From Proteobacteria bacterium UBA2133 (lineage in GTDB: Bacteria; Pseudomonadota; Gammaproteobacteria; Arenicellales; UBA868): DNA of 12,807 nucleotides. The DNA is taken from assembly GCA_002327725.1 (NCBI GenBank), contig DCXP01000023.1, forward strand, positions 4,317 to 17,123, given 5' to 3'. Made by a program: the position numbers and the translations under genes. The notes beneath the pieces are model-generated. The model was not told the DNA's origin. It did not search any database and worked only from the letters and a program-made list of their open reading frames with translations. Position 1 is the stretch's first letter. The number at the start of each line of letters is the position of its first letter. Below are positions 6,284-12,807 of the stretch, one piece after another.

Positions 6284-6371
6284 GGGCCAGGGTTGACCTG
6301 CCTCATTGGACGAGTCCTGGTCACTTCGCTAGGATTGACTGACGGCAATCAGCGAAGCAAAAGCCTGGCCC
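6284..6371 (+). promoter_or_regulatory. Structured leader candidate upstream of hemC
   Basis: Three nested or adjacent stems can form. P1 is GGGCCAGG (6284-6291) with CCTGGCCC (6364-6371). P2 is TGACC (6294-6298) with GGTCA (6319-6323). P3 is CTTCGCT (6324-6330) with AGCGAAG (6351-6357), extended by GATTG (6333-6337) with CAATC (6346-6350) across a two-base bulge. Together they form a closed three-way-junction shape ending ten bases before the hemC GTG. A second CCTGG (6316-6320) could also pair with the CCAGG of P1, giving an alternative fold. There is no T-run, so it is not a terminator. A cis-regulatory RNA controlling hemC is the inference. Confidence 0.45.
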
Positions 6372-6381
6372 ACGATACCCC

Positions 6382-7305
6382 GTGACAATCCTCAGGATCG
6401 GCACCCGACGCAGCGATCTTGCCATGTGGCAGGCTGTCTTTGTACGTGATGCGCTTATGCGTGCGCATCCGGACCTCAACATCGAGCTGGTCGGGATTAC
6501 CACGGAAGGGGACCGTACGCTCGATGTTCCGCTCGCCTCAAAGGGCGGCAAAGGGCTTTTCCTCAAAGAACTTGAACAGGCGTTGCTCGAGCATCGGATT
6601 GATCTCGCGGTTCATTCGATGAAAGATGTGACCGTCACGGAACCCGAGGGGCTTCATATTCCTGTCATCTGCGAGCGGGAGAATCCGTGCGACGCGCTGG
6701 TCTCCTCCCGTTATGCAGATCTACAGGATCTTCCGGTGGGTGCGGTGGTGGGCACCTGCAGCCTGAGGCGCCAGGCGGTGCTGCGGCATCGCTTTCCAGA
6801 ACTGGAAGTGGAAAATCTTCGGGGTAATGTCAACCGTCGTCTGGCGCGGCTGGATGCAGGTGATTTCGATGCCATCATTCTCGCAACCGCCGGCCTGGTG
6901 CGGCTGCAGATGCAAGAGCGTATCCGTCAGATTATTGCGCCAGAGGTGATGCTGCCTGCGGTGGGTCAGGGTGCAGTGGGTATCCAGTGCCGGCTGGACG
7001 ATGATGAGACTAGCAGGCTGCTTTCCCCGCTCGATCATCCAGCTACACATTTGCGGGTCCGGGCCGAGCGCGCTGTCAATGCCGAGCTCGGCGGTGGCTG
7101 TCATGTGCCTATCGGGGCCTACGCCGAGATTCAAGGCGAGCAATTGTCTCTTTGTGGACTGGTCGGCCGGCCGGATGGTTCCGAGGTATTGTTTGCCGCT
7201 GCCGAGGGGCAGTTGGCGGACCCCGAGGCAATCGGCCGCGCTCTTGCCGAAGACCTTCTGAGCCAGGGCGCACAGACGATCCTGCAGTCGGTGGCTGATG
7301 GCTGA
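6382..7305 (+). CDS. hemC: Hydroxymethylbilane synthase (porphobilinogen deaminase)
   Basis: A 307-aa cytosolic enzyme that joins four porphobilinogens into hydroxymethylbilane on a covalent dipyrromethane cofactor. Visible hallmarks are LRIGTRRSDLAMWQA (4-18), SKGGKGLFLKELEQALL (53-69), HSMKDV with the catalytic D82 (78-83), GTCSLRRQA (124-132), LRGNVNRRL (146-154), ILATAGLVRL (166-175) and the cofactor-bearing C240 in GGGCHVPIGAYAE (237-249). The start is GTG at 6382; the conserved LRIGTR begins four residues in, which fixes it. No convincing Shine-Dalgarno precedes the GTG, and the leader can fold strongly (6284-6371), so initiation may be structure-controlled. The gene overlaps hemD-hemX by eight bases (ATGGCTGA), consistent with translational coupling. 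Confidence 0.97.
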   Translation: MTILRIGTRRSDLAMWQAVFVRDALMRAHPDLNIELVGITTEGDRTLDVPLASKGGKGLFLKELEQALLEHRIDLAVHSMKDVTVTEPEGLHIPVICERENPCDALVSSRYADLQDLPVGAVVGTCSLRRQAVLRHRFPELEVENLRGNVNRRLARLDAGDFDAIILATAGLVRLQMQERIRQIIAPEVMLPAVGQGAVGIQCRLDDDETSRLLSPLDHPATHLRVRAERAVNAELGGGCHVPIGAYAEIQGEQLSLCGLVGRPDGSEVLFAAAEGQLADPEAIGRALAEDLLSQGAQTILQSVADG

Positions 7306-9364
7306 TCTTGCGGGCATGTCGGTTGTTGTGACGCGGGCAGCACATCAGGCAGATGAGCTTTGTGAACTTATCGAGAAAGCGGGCGGAGAAGCGATCCGGT
7401 TTCCGGTAACAAAAATTGAGCCGGTTGATGATCATGATGCTGCGCTTGCACCGGGTCTGGATCAGTTAGACCAGGTAGATATTGCGATATTTGTGAGCCC
7501 TAACGCAGCCACCTATGGCTTATCCATGCTGGCACGACTGGGCCGCCATCTTCCTGAAAATGCCAGCGTACTCGCGGTCGGTCCCGGAACCGCACGACAG
7601 CTTGTCGCCAGGGGAGTTAAGGTCAGCGCAGTCCCGAAGGGGAAGTACGACAGCGAGACCCTCCTCGCCCTGCCGGATCTTGAGCAGGTTGCCGGGCGGT
7701 CCGTCCTGATCATTCGCGGTTTTGCCGGACGGGAATTGCTTGCCGATAAACTAACCCAGCGCGGCGCCCGGGTTTCACATCTTCCCTGTTACCGGAGAAT
7801 TCCCCTGGACCAGGTGGATGCGAATATCCTGGGTCGCTGGGGTGACAGCGGTTTTGATGCCCTCATTTTGACCAGCGTCAGTGCCACAGACCACCTGTGG
7901 TCCATGCTGGGGACAAAGATCACGCAATTGATCGAGAATATGACCATTGTGGTATCGAGCCGGCGCATTGGTGAGCATTGCAGGTCGCTCGGTTTTGCAG
8001 GAAGCGTTGTTGTAGCAGACAATGCGGGGATGCCCTCTCTTGTGAAGGCGCTCAAACAAGAACACAGAGCCCAATCCGGCGCAGACACTGACACGCGAGA
8101 GGTATCCGTGACATCCAATAGAGATCCTTCGAAGACGCCATCCACGCAGCAGCCCGGGGCAGGAGCGGCCGTGCCTGAAACAGAAAAGGAGTCACAGACC
8201 ACCGCTGCCATCCCAGTGATTCCGACGCCGCCAAGAGACAATGGCAAGGCAGGCTGGGTAGCCTCACTCGCTCTCGTGATCGCCATCCTTGGCGCCGGTG
8301 TCAGCATCTACACCTGGTACGTCACGCAGGTAGCCGGACAGCTGGAGGTGGGCCGCGACCTGGGTCGTCTTGACGGAATGAGCCGGGAAGTTGACCGGCT
8401 CGTGGATAGTCAGTCCGAACTGCAGGCCAAGGTGGATACCGCGCTGAGCCGGAGTCTGGAAGATAAGCGGGAACTCCTTGAAAAGCTGGATGCAGTTCAA
8501 GCCGCATTGCATGCGCGACTTAAGGCGCTGGCTGATGAACAGGCCGGCGCAATTGCCCAGCAGGATGACGAGATTTCATCGCTTGCCGGCGTGGTTGCCG
8601 CGACCCGCTCACAGATCGGGGCAGTGCATGAAGACTGGCTGCTGCGCGAGGTCGCACACCTCTTGCTGCTGGCCAACCAGCGATTAACCCTGCTAAGTGA
8701 TATCGACCTCGCAAAGCGGGCGCTCAGGCTTGCTGACGACAGGCTCCGTGCGTTTGCAGATCCCGGGATTCTGGAGGTGCGCAGAGCCTTGTCGCAAGAA
8801 CTGAGCACACTCGATCAACTGGATTCGACGGATCCCTCCGGGACTGCCCTTGTGCTTGGATCACTGGTTCAGACGGTTGCTGCCTTACCACTCAAAGGAG
8901 ACAGCGACCGTCCGGACTGGACAACGGCCAAAGATAAGGATGAAAGTGCCGGTGATGCAGTCTCCTCCTCGTCAGTAGGGACCGAGGAACCGGGATTTTT
9001 TGGAACGCTGATGGGACGTGTATTGGATGATCTTGGAAGTCTCGTACGGGTCCGCCGGGTTGATGAAGCCCAGCTTCCCAAGCTGGATAACAGCGAGCGT
9101 TTTCTCGCCTACGAAAACCTTCGGCTGCATTTGCTGGTTGCACAACTGGCTTTGCTTCGCAGCGATCAGCCGCTTTATCAGGAGAACCTTGCCGAGGCCC
9201 GGTCCTGGCTCAGCGGTTATTTCGAACCGTCCTCTGCGACACAGCGTTTTGACGCGCAGTTGTCAGAAGTGATGCAGGTCCAGGTAGCGCAGGACATCCC
9301 CGATATCTCCGCTTCACTGACGTTGTTGCGCAGTGAGATTAGGAGAAGGGATCAGGCTGAGTGA
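7298..9364 (+). CDS. hemDX: Fused uroporphyrinogen-III synthase / HemX membrane protein
   Basis: A 688-aa natural fusion. Residues 1-256 are HemD (VVVTRAAHQ near the start, FVSPNA 65-70, AVGPGTA 93-99, LPCYRR 162-167, LTSVSATDHL 191-200, final PSLVKALK), which cyclises hydroxymethylbilane to uroporphyrinogen III. Residues 257-316 are a Ser/Thr/Pro/Glu-rich linker. Residues 318-342 form one transmembrane helix (GWVASLALVIAILGAGVSIYTW). Residues 345-440 look coiled-coil, and about 447-483 carry the HemX signature LREVAHLLLLANQRLTLLSDIDLAKRALRLADDRL. The topology should put HemD in the cytoplasm and the HemX tail in the periplasm. HemX is sometimes labelled a uroporphyrinogen C-methyltransferase, but no SAM-binding motif is visible. 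An internal GTG with a Shine-Dalgarno lies at the domain junction. The gene overlaps both hemC and hemY. Confidence 0.93.
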   Translation: MADLAGMSVVVTRAAHQADELCELIEKAGGEAIRFPVTKIEPVDDHDAALAPGLDQLDQVDIAIFVSPNAATYGLSMLARLGRHLPENASVLAVGPGTARQLVARGVKVSAVPKGKYDSETLLALPDLEQVAGRSVLIIRGFAGRELLADKLTQRGARVSHLPCYRRIPLDQVDANILGRWGDSGFDALILTSVSATDHLWSMLGTKITQLIENMTIVVSSRRIGEHCRSLGFAGSVVVADNAGMPSLVKALKQEHRAQSGADTDTREVSVTSNRDPSKTPSTQQPGAGAAVPETEKESQTTAAIPVIPTPPRDNGKAGWVASLALVIAILGAGVSIYTWYVTQVAGQLEVGRDLGRLDGMSREVDRLVDSQSELQAKVDTALSRSLEDKRELLEKLDAVQAALHARLKALADEQAGAIAQQDDEISSLAGVVAATRSQIGAVHEDWLLREVAHLLLLANQRLTLLSDIDLAKRALRLADDRLRAFADPGILEVRRALSQELSTLDQLDSTDPSGTALVLGSLVQTVAALPLKGDSDRPDWTTAKDKDESAGDAVSSSSVGTEEPGFFGTLMGRVLDDLGSLVRVRRVDEAQLPKLDNSERFLAYENLRLHLLVAQLALLRSDQPLYQENLAEARSWLSGYFEPSSATQRFDAQLSEVMQVQVAQDIPDISASLTLLRSEIRRRDQAE
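8097..8110 (+). promoter_or_regulatory. Possible internal ribosome-binding site and GTG start for separate HemX
   Basis: GAGAGG (8097-8102) is followed after five bases by GTG (8108-8110), in frame with hemDX and encoding residue 271, just after the HemD domain. Initiation here would give a HemX-only protein of 418 residues starting TSNRDPSK after the initiator. This may be a retained start from an ancestral separate hemX gene, or chance. Confidence 0.4.
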
Positions 9365-10611
9365 CGGCTATCGTACTGGTACTGGTTGCGCTGGCGGCTG
9401 CACTGACGCTCGGGCTGCTGGCCCGGGAGGATCCGGGTTACGTTCTCATCTCCCGATGGCCTTATGAGATTGAAGTATCTCTGGCACTTTTTCTCGCCGG
9501 TCTGGTGTTGGCGCTGGTCGTTGTCTATATCCTGATCAGGATCCTGTTTCGAGTCTTTCGCGCACCCCGCGATCTTCATCACTGGCGGGCCCGCCGTCGG
9601 CACGATCAGGCTGATCGCGCGACCTTGACGGGTTATGCGCGCCTCATCGAAGGTGAATGGGAAGAGGCCGAACTCGCGCTTAACGAGGGTCTCGGCAGGG
9701 GCAGTACGCCCCTACTGCAGTACCTTGGCGCTGCTTATGCGGCGCAACAGCGGGGGGATTTCGAGGCACGTGACCGCTATCTTTCTGTGGCCCGGGAGGA
9801 GGATCCGGAGCATCTTGAGGCGATTGAAATCACCCGGGCCCGGCTGCTTGAGCGCGCCGGCCAGCTCGATGAAGCCAGAGGGGTGCTGGAAGATCTTCAT
9901 GAGCAGGGCGTGCGCCATCGTGCAGTCCAGAGGATGCTGTTGGGCCTGATGCGCTCGCAGCACGACTGGCCGGCCCTTGAAGGCCTGCTCAAGCGGAACC
10001 GTGACCTTCGGGCGCTACCGCGTGCGGAGCTCGATTCCCTGCGTCAGGAGATGCACGCCCAGCGTCTGTCGCAGGACAGTGATTCGGGATCTGCCTGGAC
10101 ACGATTGACCCGGCGCCAGCGCAAGGATCCTGTGCTGCAGGCGGCATATGCACGAGCCCTGATTAATTCGGGTGGCGGCGATGCTGCTGAACGGTTCCTG
10201 CGCAAGTGCATAGTGCGGCAATGGGATTCAGAACTGGTCAGGCTCTACGGTCACGCGCGCTCGCAGCAGATCGAGGAGCAGTTGCGCCGTGCAGAACAAT
10301 GGGCGCAAAGACATACAGATGATCCGGATCTGCTGATGACCTTGGCGCGTCTATACCTTGAGAACAAGGACCGGGAAAAGGCCCGGGATCATCTTCTCAA
10401 GGCCGTACGCCTGGGCGGCTCGCGCGAGGGATATCTGGAGTTGGGACTGCTGCTGGAGTCGATGGGTGAATCGGACAAAGCGTTGCAGTGCTACCGCCGT
10501 GGACTGCAGTCGCCGGAGTCGAAAGATCCGCCGCGCTTGTCAGGTGAGTTGTCAGCCGCCGAGGGGGAACTGGTACCGCTGATTGATGTTGAAAAAAGAA
10601 CCCAAGCGTAA
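9361..10611 (+). CDS. hemY: HemY, inner-membrane TPR protein of the haem operon
   Basis: A 416-aa HemY of the beta/gammaproteobacterial type, not the unrelated protoporphyrinogen oxidase that shares the name. Two hydrophobic helices lie at residues 2-20 and 38-62, joined by a short loop with EDPGYVLISRWPYEIE. A basic stretch (RVFRAPRDLHHWRARRR) follows, then helical TPR-like repeats such as residues 92-160 and 325-400 (LARLYLENKDREKARDHLLKAVRLG, LGLLLESMGESDKALQCYRRGL). The helical part is expected in the cytoplasm. It belongs to the late haem pathway region, and its precise biochemical role is not settled. The start is GTG at 9361, overlapping the hemDX stop as GTGA, so the operon is tightly coupled. 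TAA ends the gene at 10611, 34 bp from a converging gene. Confidence 0.93.
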   Translation: MTAIVLVLVALAAALTLGLLAREDPGYVLISRWPYEIEVSLALFLAGLVLALVVVYILIRILFRVFRAPRDLHHWRARRRHDQADRATLTGYARLIEGEWEEAELALNEGLGRGSTPLLQYLGAAYAAQQRGDFEARDRYLSVAREEDPEHLEAIEITRARLLERAGQLDEARGVLEDLHEQGVRHRAVQRMLLGLMRSQHDWPALEGLLKRNRDLRALPRAELDSLRQEMHAQRLSQDSDSGSAWTRLTRRQRKDPVLQAAYARALINSGGGDAAERFLRKCIVRQWDSELVRLYGHARSQQIEEQLRRAEQWAQRHTDDPDLLMTLARLYLENKDREKARDHLLKAVRLGGSREGYLELGLLLESMGESDKALQCYRRGLQSPESKDPPRLSGELSAAEGELVPLIDVEKRTQA

Positions 10612-10645
10612 AGTAGTCTCCCAGCGCCTGGGTTCGACAGGCTGT

Positions 10646-11665
10646 TCATTTGACGTCAGCCGTGAATTCGAAGGAATCAAAGAACAAGCGTTCTTGCGCC
10701 AGTCCATGCGCTGCAAAGGTGGTTTTCAGTGCCTCGATCATCGGCGGCGGTCCACTGGCGTAGACCTCAAACCGGTCAAGTTCAGGATACTCACGCAATA
10801 CCGCCTCGTGCACAAAACCGGTTTCTCCATCCCACCCGTCGGCGGCTCTGGGTTCCGACAATACCGGGGTATAAATGAGATTGGGATGCGCATTTAGCCA
10901 GCGCCTGATTTCGTTGTCGAAATATAAATCCTCACCTGAACGCACACCCCAGAAAAGATGAAAAGTGCGGTCTGGATGTTTTGCGAGCGCGACCTCGAGT
11001 ATCGCTTTTAAGGGCGCAAGGCCGGTACCTCCTCCCACCATAATGGCCGGCCGGGTTTCGTCTTCTCTTAGGAAAAAAGTGCCGAGTGGTCCCTGAAAGC
11101 GCAGCAGATCGCGGGCTTTCATGGTCGTGAAGACCTGTCCGGTGAAGTGCCCATCGGGGACAAGCCGCACGTGCAGCTGCAAATCTTCACCATCGGTTGC
11201 CGCATTGGCAATCGAAAAACTTCGGCGCCTGCCGTCGCGCAGGAGGATATCGATATATTGGCCGGGCAGGTATTCAAATTGTTGGTTCTGAGGCAGCTTC
11301 AACTGCAGGAGCATGACATCGTGGCTGGCCTTTTCGAGGCTCACAACCCGGCAGGGCAAGATCCGAATGGGCATGGCCATTCCCGGCGGAAGTTCGTTAG
11401 CCTCAATGACAATGTCGCTTTGGGGCCGGGCCTGACAGAGCAGAATGCTGCCGGCGGCGTATTCGTTATCCGAGAGCGCACTGGCTGCGTATTCGCCGGG
11501 ATCGACTTCACCGGAGATTAATCGCGCCTTGCAGCTGCCACAGGAGCCGCTTCGGCAACTGTAACTGAAAACCCGACTCTGGCGCATCGCGGCGTCCAGT
11601 ACCGTCTCGGCATCTTCCACCGAAAATGAATTGCCGGTCTTCTGATTTGTTACCTGAAAGGCCAT
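10646..11665 (-). CDS. Ferredoxin-type 2Fe-2S / FAD / NAD(P)H oxidoreductase (CDP-6-deoxy-glucoseen reductase-like)
   Basis: A 339-aa flavoprotein reductase from the ATG at 11665. Domain order is an N-terminal plant-type [2Fe-2S] ferredoxin with ligands C37, C42, C45 (CRSGSCGSC) and C77 (LLCQA), an FAD-binding barrel with RRSFS (147-151, the RxYS-type motif), and an NAD-binding domain with GGGTGLAPLK (211-220). It passes electrons from NAD(P)H through FAD to the iron-sulphur centre. Relatives are often annotated as CDP-6-deoxy-L-threo-D-glycero-4-hexulose-3-dehydrase reductase (AscD/RfbI-like), but many act as general reductase components, and the partner is not visible here. A TTG two codons earlier (11671) is an alternative start; ATG is preferred, although neither has a strong Shine-Dalgarno. 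The gene converges with hemY and is divergent from mutM. Confidence 0.87.
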   Translation of the reverse strand: MAFQVTNQKTGNSFSVEDAETVLDAAMRQSRVFSYSCRSGSCGSCKARLISGEVDPGEYAASALSDNEYAAGSILLCQARPQSDIVIEANELPPGMAMPIRILPCRVVSLEKASHDVMLLQLKLPQNQQFEYLPGQYIDILLRDGRRRSFSIANAATDGEDLQLHVRLVPDGHFTGQVFTTMKARDLLRFQGPLGTFFLREDETRPAIMVGGGTGLAPLKAILEVALAKHPDRTFHLFWGVRSGEDLYFDNEIRRWLNAHPNLIYTPVLSEPRAADGWDGETGFVHEAVLREYPELDRFEVYASGPPPMIEALKTTFAAHGLAQERLFFDSFEFTADVK

Positions 11666-11671
11666 AATCAA

Positions 11672-11828
11672 CGCTAGGATGGGTCCGAAAAAAAAGGACT
11701 ATTGTCGCATGTCACGATGCCGGGGTGCGACGGGTACGACACAGATTGCGGGTCGGGCACCAACTTGAGAACAATCTGCGCAAGACCACAACAGGTCTCA
11801 GCAAATCATTGCAGGGTGGGGGGATCGG
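11672..11828. other. Divergent intergenic region between the reductase gene and mutM
   Basis: This 157-bp shared upstream region has an eight-A tract (11688-11695) flanked by GTCC (11683-11686) and GGAC (11696-11699). Three further short inverted repeats follow: GTCGCA/TGCGAC (11704-11731), CAGATTG/CAATCTG (11742-11778) and AGACC/GGTCT (11783-11798). A divergent promoter pair is expected here, but I see no convincing -35/-10 set. Confidence 0.35.
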
Positions 11829-12644
11829 TTGCCGGAACTGCCTGAAGTCGAAACTACCGTACGGGGTGTGCGTCCGGTCGTGGCTGGCCGGCAGATTCGC
11901 GCAGTCGTGGTCCGTGAGCGCAGACTTCGCTGGCCGGTGTCCCGCGGTCTCAACCGCACCCTGAAAGGAAAGCACGTTACTTCCGTCGCTCGCAGGGCCA
12001 AGTACATCCTGCTGAACTTCAGTCACGGAAGCGTGATGATTCATCTCGGGATGTCCGGTCGCCTTCGCGTAGTTCCAGCCGACACCCCGCTCGTGAAGCA
12101 TGATCACGTTGACTTTGTGCTTGATTCAGGAAAAGTCCTGCGTTTTCATGACCCGCGCCGTTTTGGCAGCATCCTGTGGGTCTCCCAGGATTTCACCAAT
12201 AGTCCGCTGATCAAAAATCTCGGCCCTGAGCCCTTCGATGAGGCGTTGACAGGGGCCACGCTCTACCGCTTATCCCGGGGCCGAAAAACCCGCATCAAGC
12301 AGTTCATTATGGATGGCAGGATTATCGTCGGTGTGGGTAACATCTACGCCAGCGAGGCACTTTTTCGTGCCGGCATCCGCCCGGGCCGTGCGGCGGGCCG
12401 GGTGACACTGCCGCGGTTTGAGCAGTTGCTGGATGCGATCAGGCAAGTGCTGTCAGAGGCGATCAAGGCTGGAGGAACTACACTGCGGGACTATTCAAGG
12501 GTCACGGGTGAGCCGGGTTATTTTGAACAGTCGCTCGATGTTTATGAGCGCGCAGGCTCTCCTTGTGTAAACTGTGCCGTTCTGATTCGGCGTAAGGTGA
12601 TCGGCCAGCGGGCTTCGTATTACTGTCCGAGTTGCCAGAATTAA
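11829..12644 (+). CDS. mutM: Formamidopyrimidine-DNA glycosylase
   Basis: A 271-aa bifunctional DNA glycosylase/AP lyase that removes 8-oxoguanine and FaPy lesions. It begins MPELPEVETT, giving the catalytic Pro (residue 2) and Glu3 after Met removal, so the TTG at 11829 must be the start. A G-rich GGGTGGGGGG Shine-Dalgarno region lies just upstream. K58 (RAKYILL) and the lesion-capping M74 and R109/F111 region (HLGMSGRL, FHDPRRFG) are present. Next come GVGNIYASEALF (helix-two-turn-helix), then the C-terminal zinc finger C246-x2-C249...C266-x2-C269 (CVNC, YCPSC). All catalytic and zinc residues are intact. The length is usual for the family. It appears to have its own leader and is followed 53 bp later by an aminotransferase-like gene on the same strand. 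Confidence 0.97.
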   Translation: MPELPEVETTVRGVRPVVAGRQIRAVVVRERRLRWPVSRGLNRTLKGKHVTSVARRAKYILLNFSHGSVMIHLGMSGRLRVVPADTPLVKHDHVDFVLDSGKVLRFHDPRRFGSILWVSQDFTNSPLIKNLGPEPFDEALTGATLYRLSRGRKTRIKQFIMDGRIIVGVGNIYASEALFRAGIRPGRAAGRVTLPRFEQLLDAIRQVLSEAIKAGGTTLRDYSRVTGEPGYFEQSLDVYERAGSPCVNCAVLIRRKVIGQRASYYCPSCQN

Positions 12645-12697
12645 GACCGAGGGCTTGTGGAATTTCAGGTTACACACTCAAGTTAGCGGAAAAGAAT

Positions 12698-12807
12698 ATG
12701 GAACTTGATCTGGATTTTGTGCGGGCACAGTTTCCGGCTTTTGCCGCTGAGGAGACCCGCGACTGGGCATTTTTTGAAAACGCGGGCGGCTCTTATGTGC
12801 CGGCCAC
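12698..12807 (+). CDS. Class V PLP-dependent aminotransferase / cysteine desulfurase-like protein, N-terminal fragment
   Basis: The gene begins at the ATG at 12698 with a weak GCGGAAAAG Shine-Dalgarno and runs off the right edge after 36 codons. The visible N-terminus MELDLDFVRAQFPAF followed by AFFENAGGSYVPA fits class V aminotransferases (SufS/CsdA/kynureninase fold), where the [FL]-N/D-N/A-[GA] strand precedes the PLP domain. The PLP lysine and any catalytic cysteine are outside the window, so desulfurase and aminotransferase or lyase roles cannot be separated. Confidence 0.72.
   Translation, partial: MELDLDFVRAQFPAFAAEETRDWAFFENAGGSYVPA

Noticed and set aside
6324..6357. The 12-bp bulged hairpin upstream of hemC as a rho-independent terminator
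   Set aside because: It is followed by CAAAAGCC on the plus strand and has no T-run on the minus strand either, so a terminator reading does not hold. It is kept as part of a structured leader.
8252..9364. HemX region as a uroporphyrinogen-III C-methyltransferase
   Set aside because: This name is widespread for HemX, but the region has one membrane helix, coiled coil and no SAM-binding glycine motif.
10620..10632. CCCAG-CGC-CTGGG hairpin between hemY and the convergent reductase gene as a terminator
   Set aside because: The stem is only five pairs, the loop is three bases and no T-run follows on either strand. An overlapping AACCCA/TGGGTT pairing is equally weak.
11147..11521. A 124-codon plus-strand open frame inside the ferredoxin reductase gene
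   Set aside because: It is antisense to a clear three-domain reductase with all cofactor motifs; this is a coding shadow.
1..12807. A hidden defence, toxin-antitoxin, CRISPR or mobile system
   Set aside because: No direct-repeat array, nuclease, helicase, transposase, phage or toxin-like gene was seen. The genes read as core metabolism, translation, haem synthesis and DNA repair.

Overview
The window is a chromosomal segment from a moderately GC-rich Proteobacterium, most likely a gammaproteobacterium. The hemC–hemD/hemX–hemY cluster (HemX and HemY together are typical of beta/gammaproteobacteria), RpiA with the full catalytic set, a TrmB–tRNA-Gly(CCC) neighbourhood and a MutM of usual length all support this. 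Codon use looks even across genes. I see no integrase, transposase, CRISPR array, phage gene or plasmid gene. The species cannot be named from sequence alone, and an uncultured lineage is possible.

Layout. (1) Positions 1-1172: the 3' end of a nucleotide-sugar (UDP-glucose/hexose) dehydrogenase and, two bases later, a UDP-glucuronate 4-epimerase-type SDR. This is the end of a surface-polysaccharide precursor operon. (2) 1173-1617: a gene-poor gap with one plausible small minus-strand ORF and a hairpin leader abutting rpiA. (3) 1618-2277: rpiA, converging on a minus-strand pair. That pair is trmB (tRNA m7G46 methyltransferase) and, overlapping its stop by ATGA, an unusual clan-A glycosidase-like protein that seems to lack the acid/base Glu. 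(4) 4140-4213: tRNA-Gly(CCC), followed by a structured spacer. (5) 4352-6261: an iron-dependent alcohol dehydrogenase and a class I glutamine amidotransferase, five bases apart. (6) 6262-6381: a spacer with an extensive inverted-repeat architecture just before hemC. (7) 6382-10611: a tightly overlapping haem operon made of hemC, a fused hemD-hemX, and hemY. (8) 10646-11665 (minus): a ferredoxin/FAD/NAD reductase. (9) 11829-12644: mutM. (10) 12698 to the end: the start of a class V PLP-dependent aminotransferase/cysteine desulfurase-like gene.

How the genes work together. HemC polymerises porphobilinogen to hydroxymethylbilane. The HemD half of the fusion closes and inverts ring D to give uroporphyrinogen III. 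HemX and HemY are inner-membrane proteins of the same operon. The first two genes would convert a UDP-sugar to its uronic acid and then epimerise C4. TrmB and the Gly tRNA belong to translation, and MutM repairs 8-oxoguanine. The Fe-ADH/amidotransferase pair has no obvious known pathway.

Most of the window is housekeeping, and I do not see a clear new defence or mobile system. The items most worth a second look are the structured hemC leader, the HemD-HemX fusion with a well-placed internal start, the glycosidase-like protein with an altered active site, the SD-sequestering hairpin before rpiA, and a 25-bp near-perfect palindrome at 78-102.
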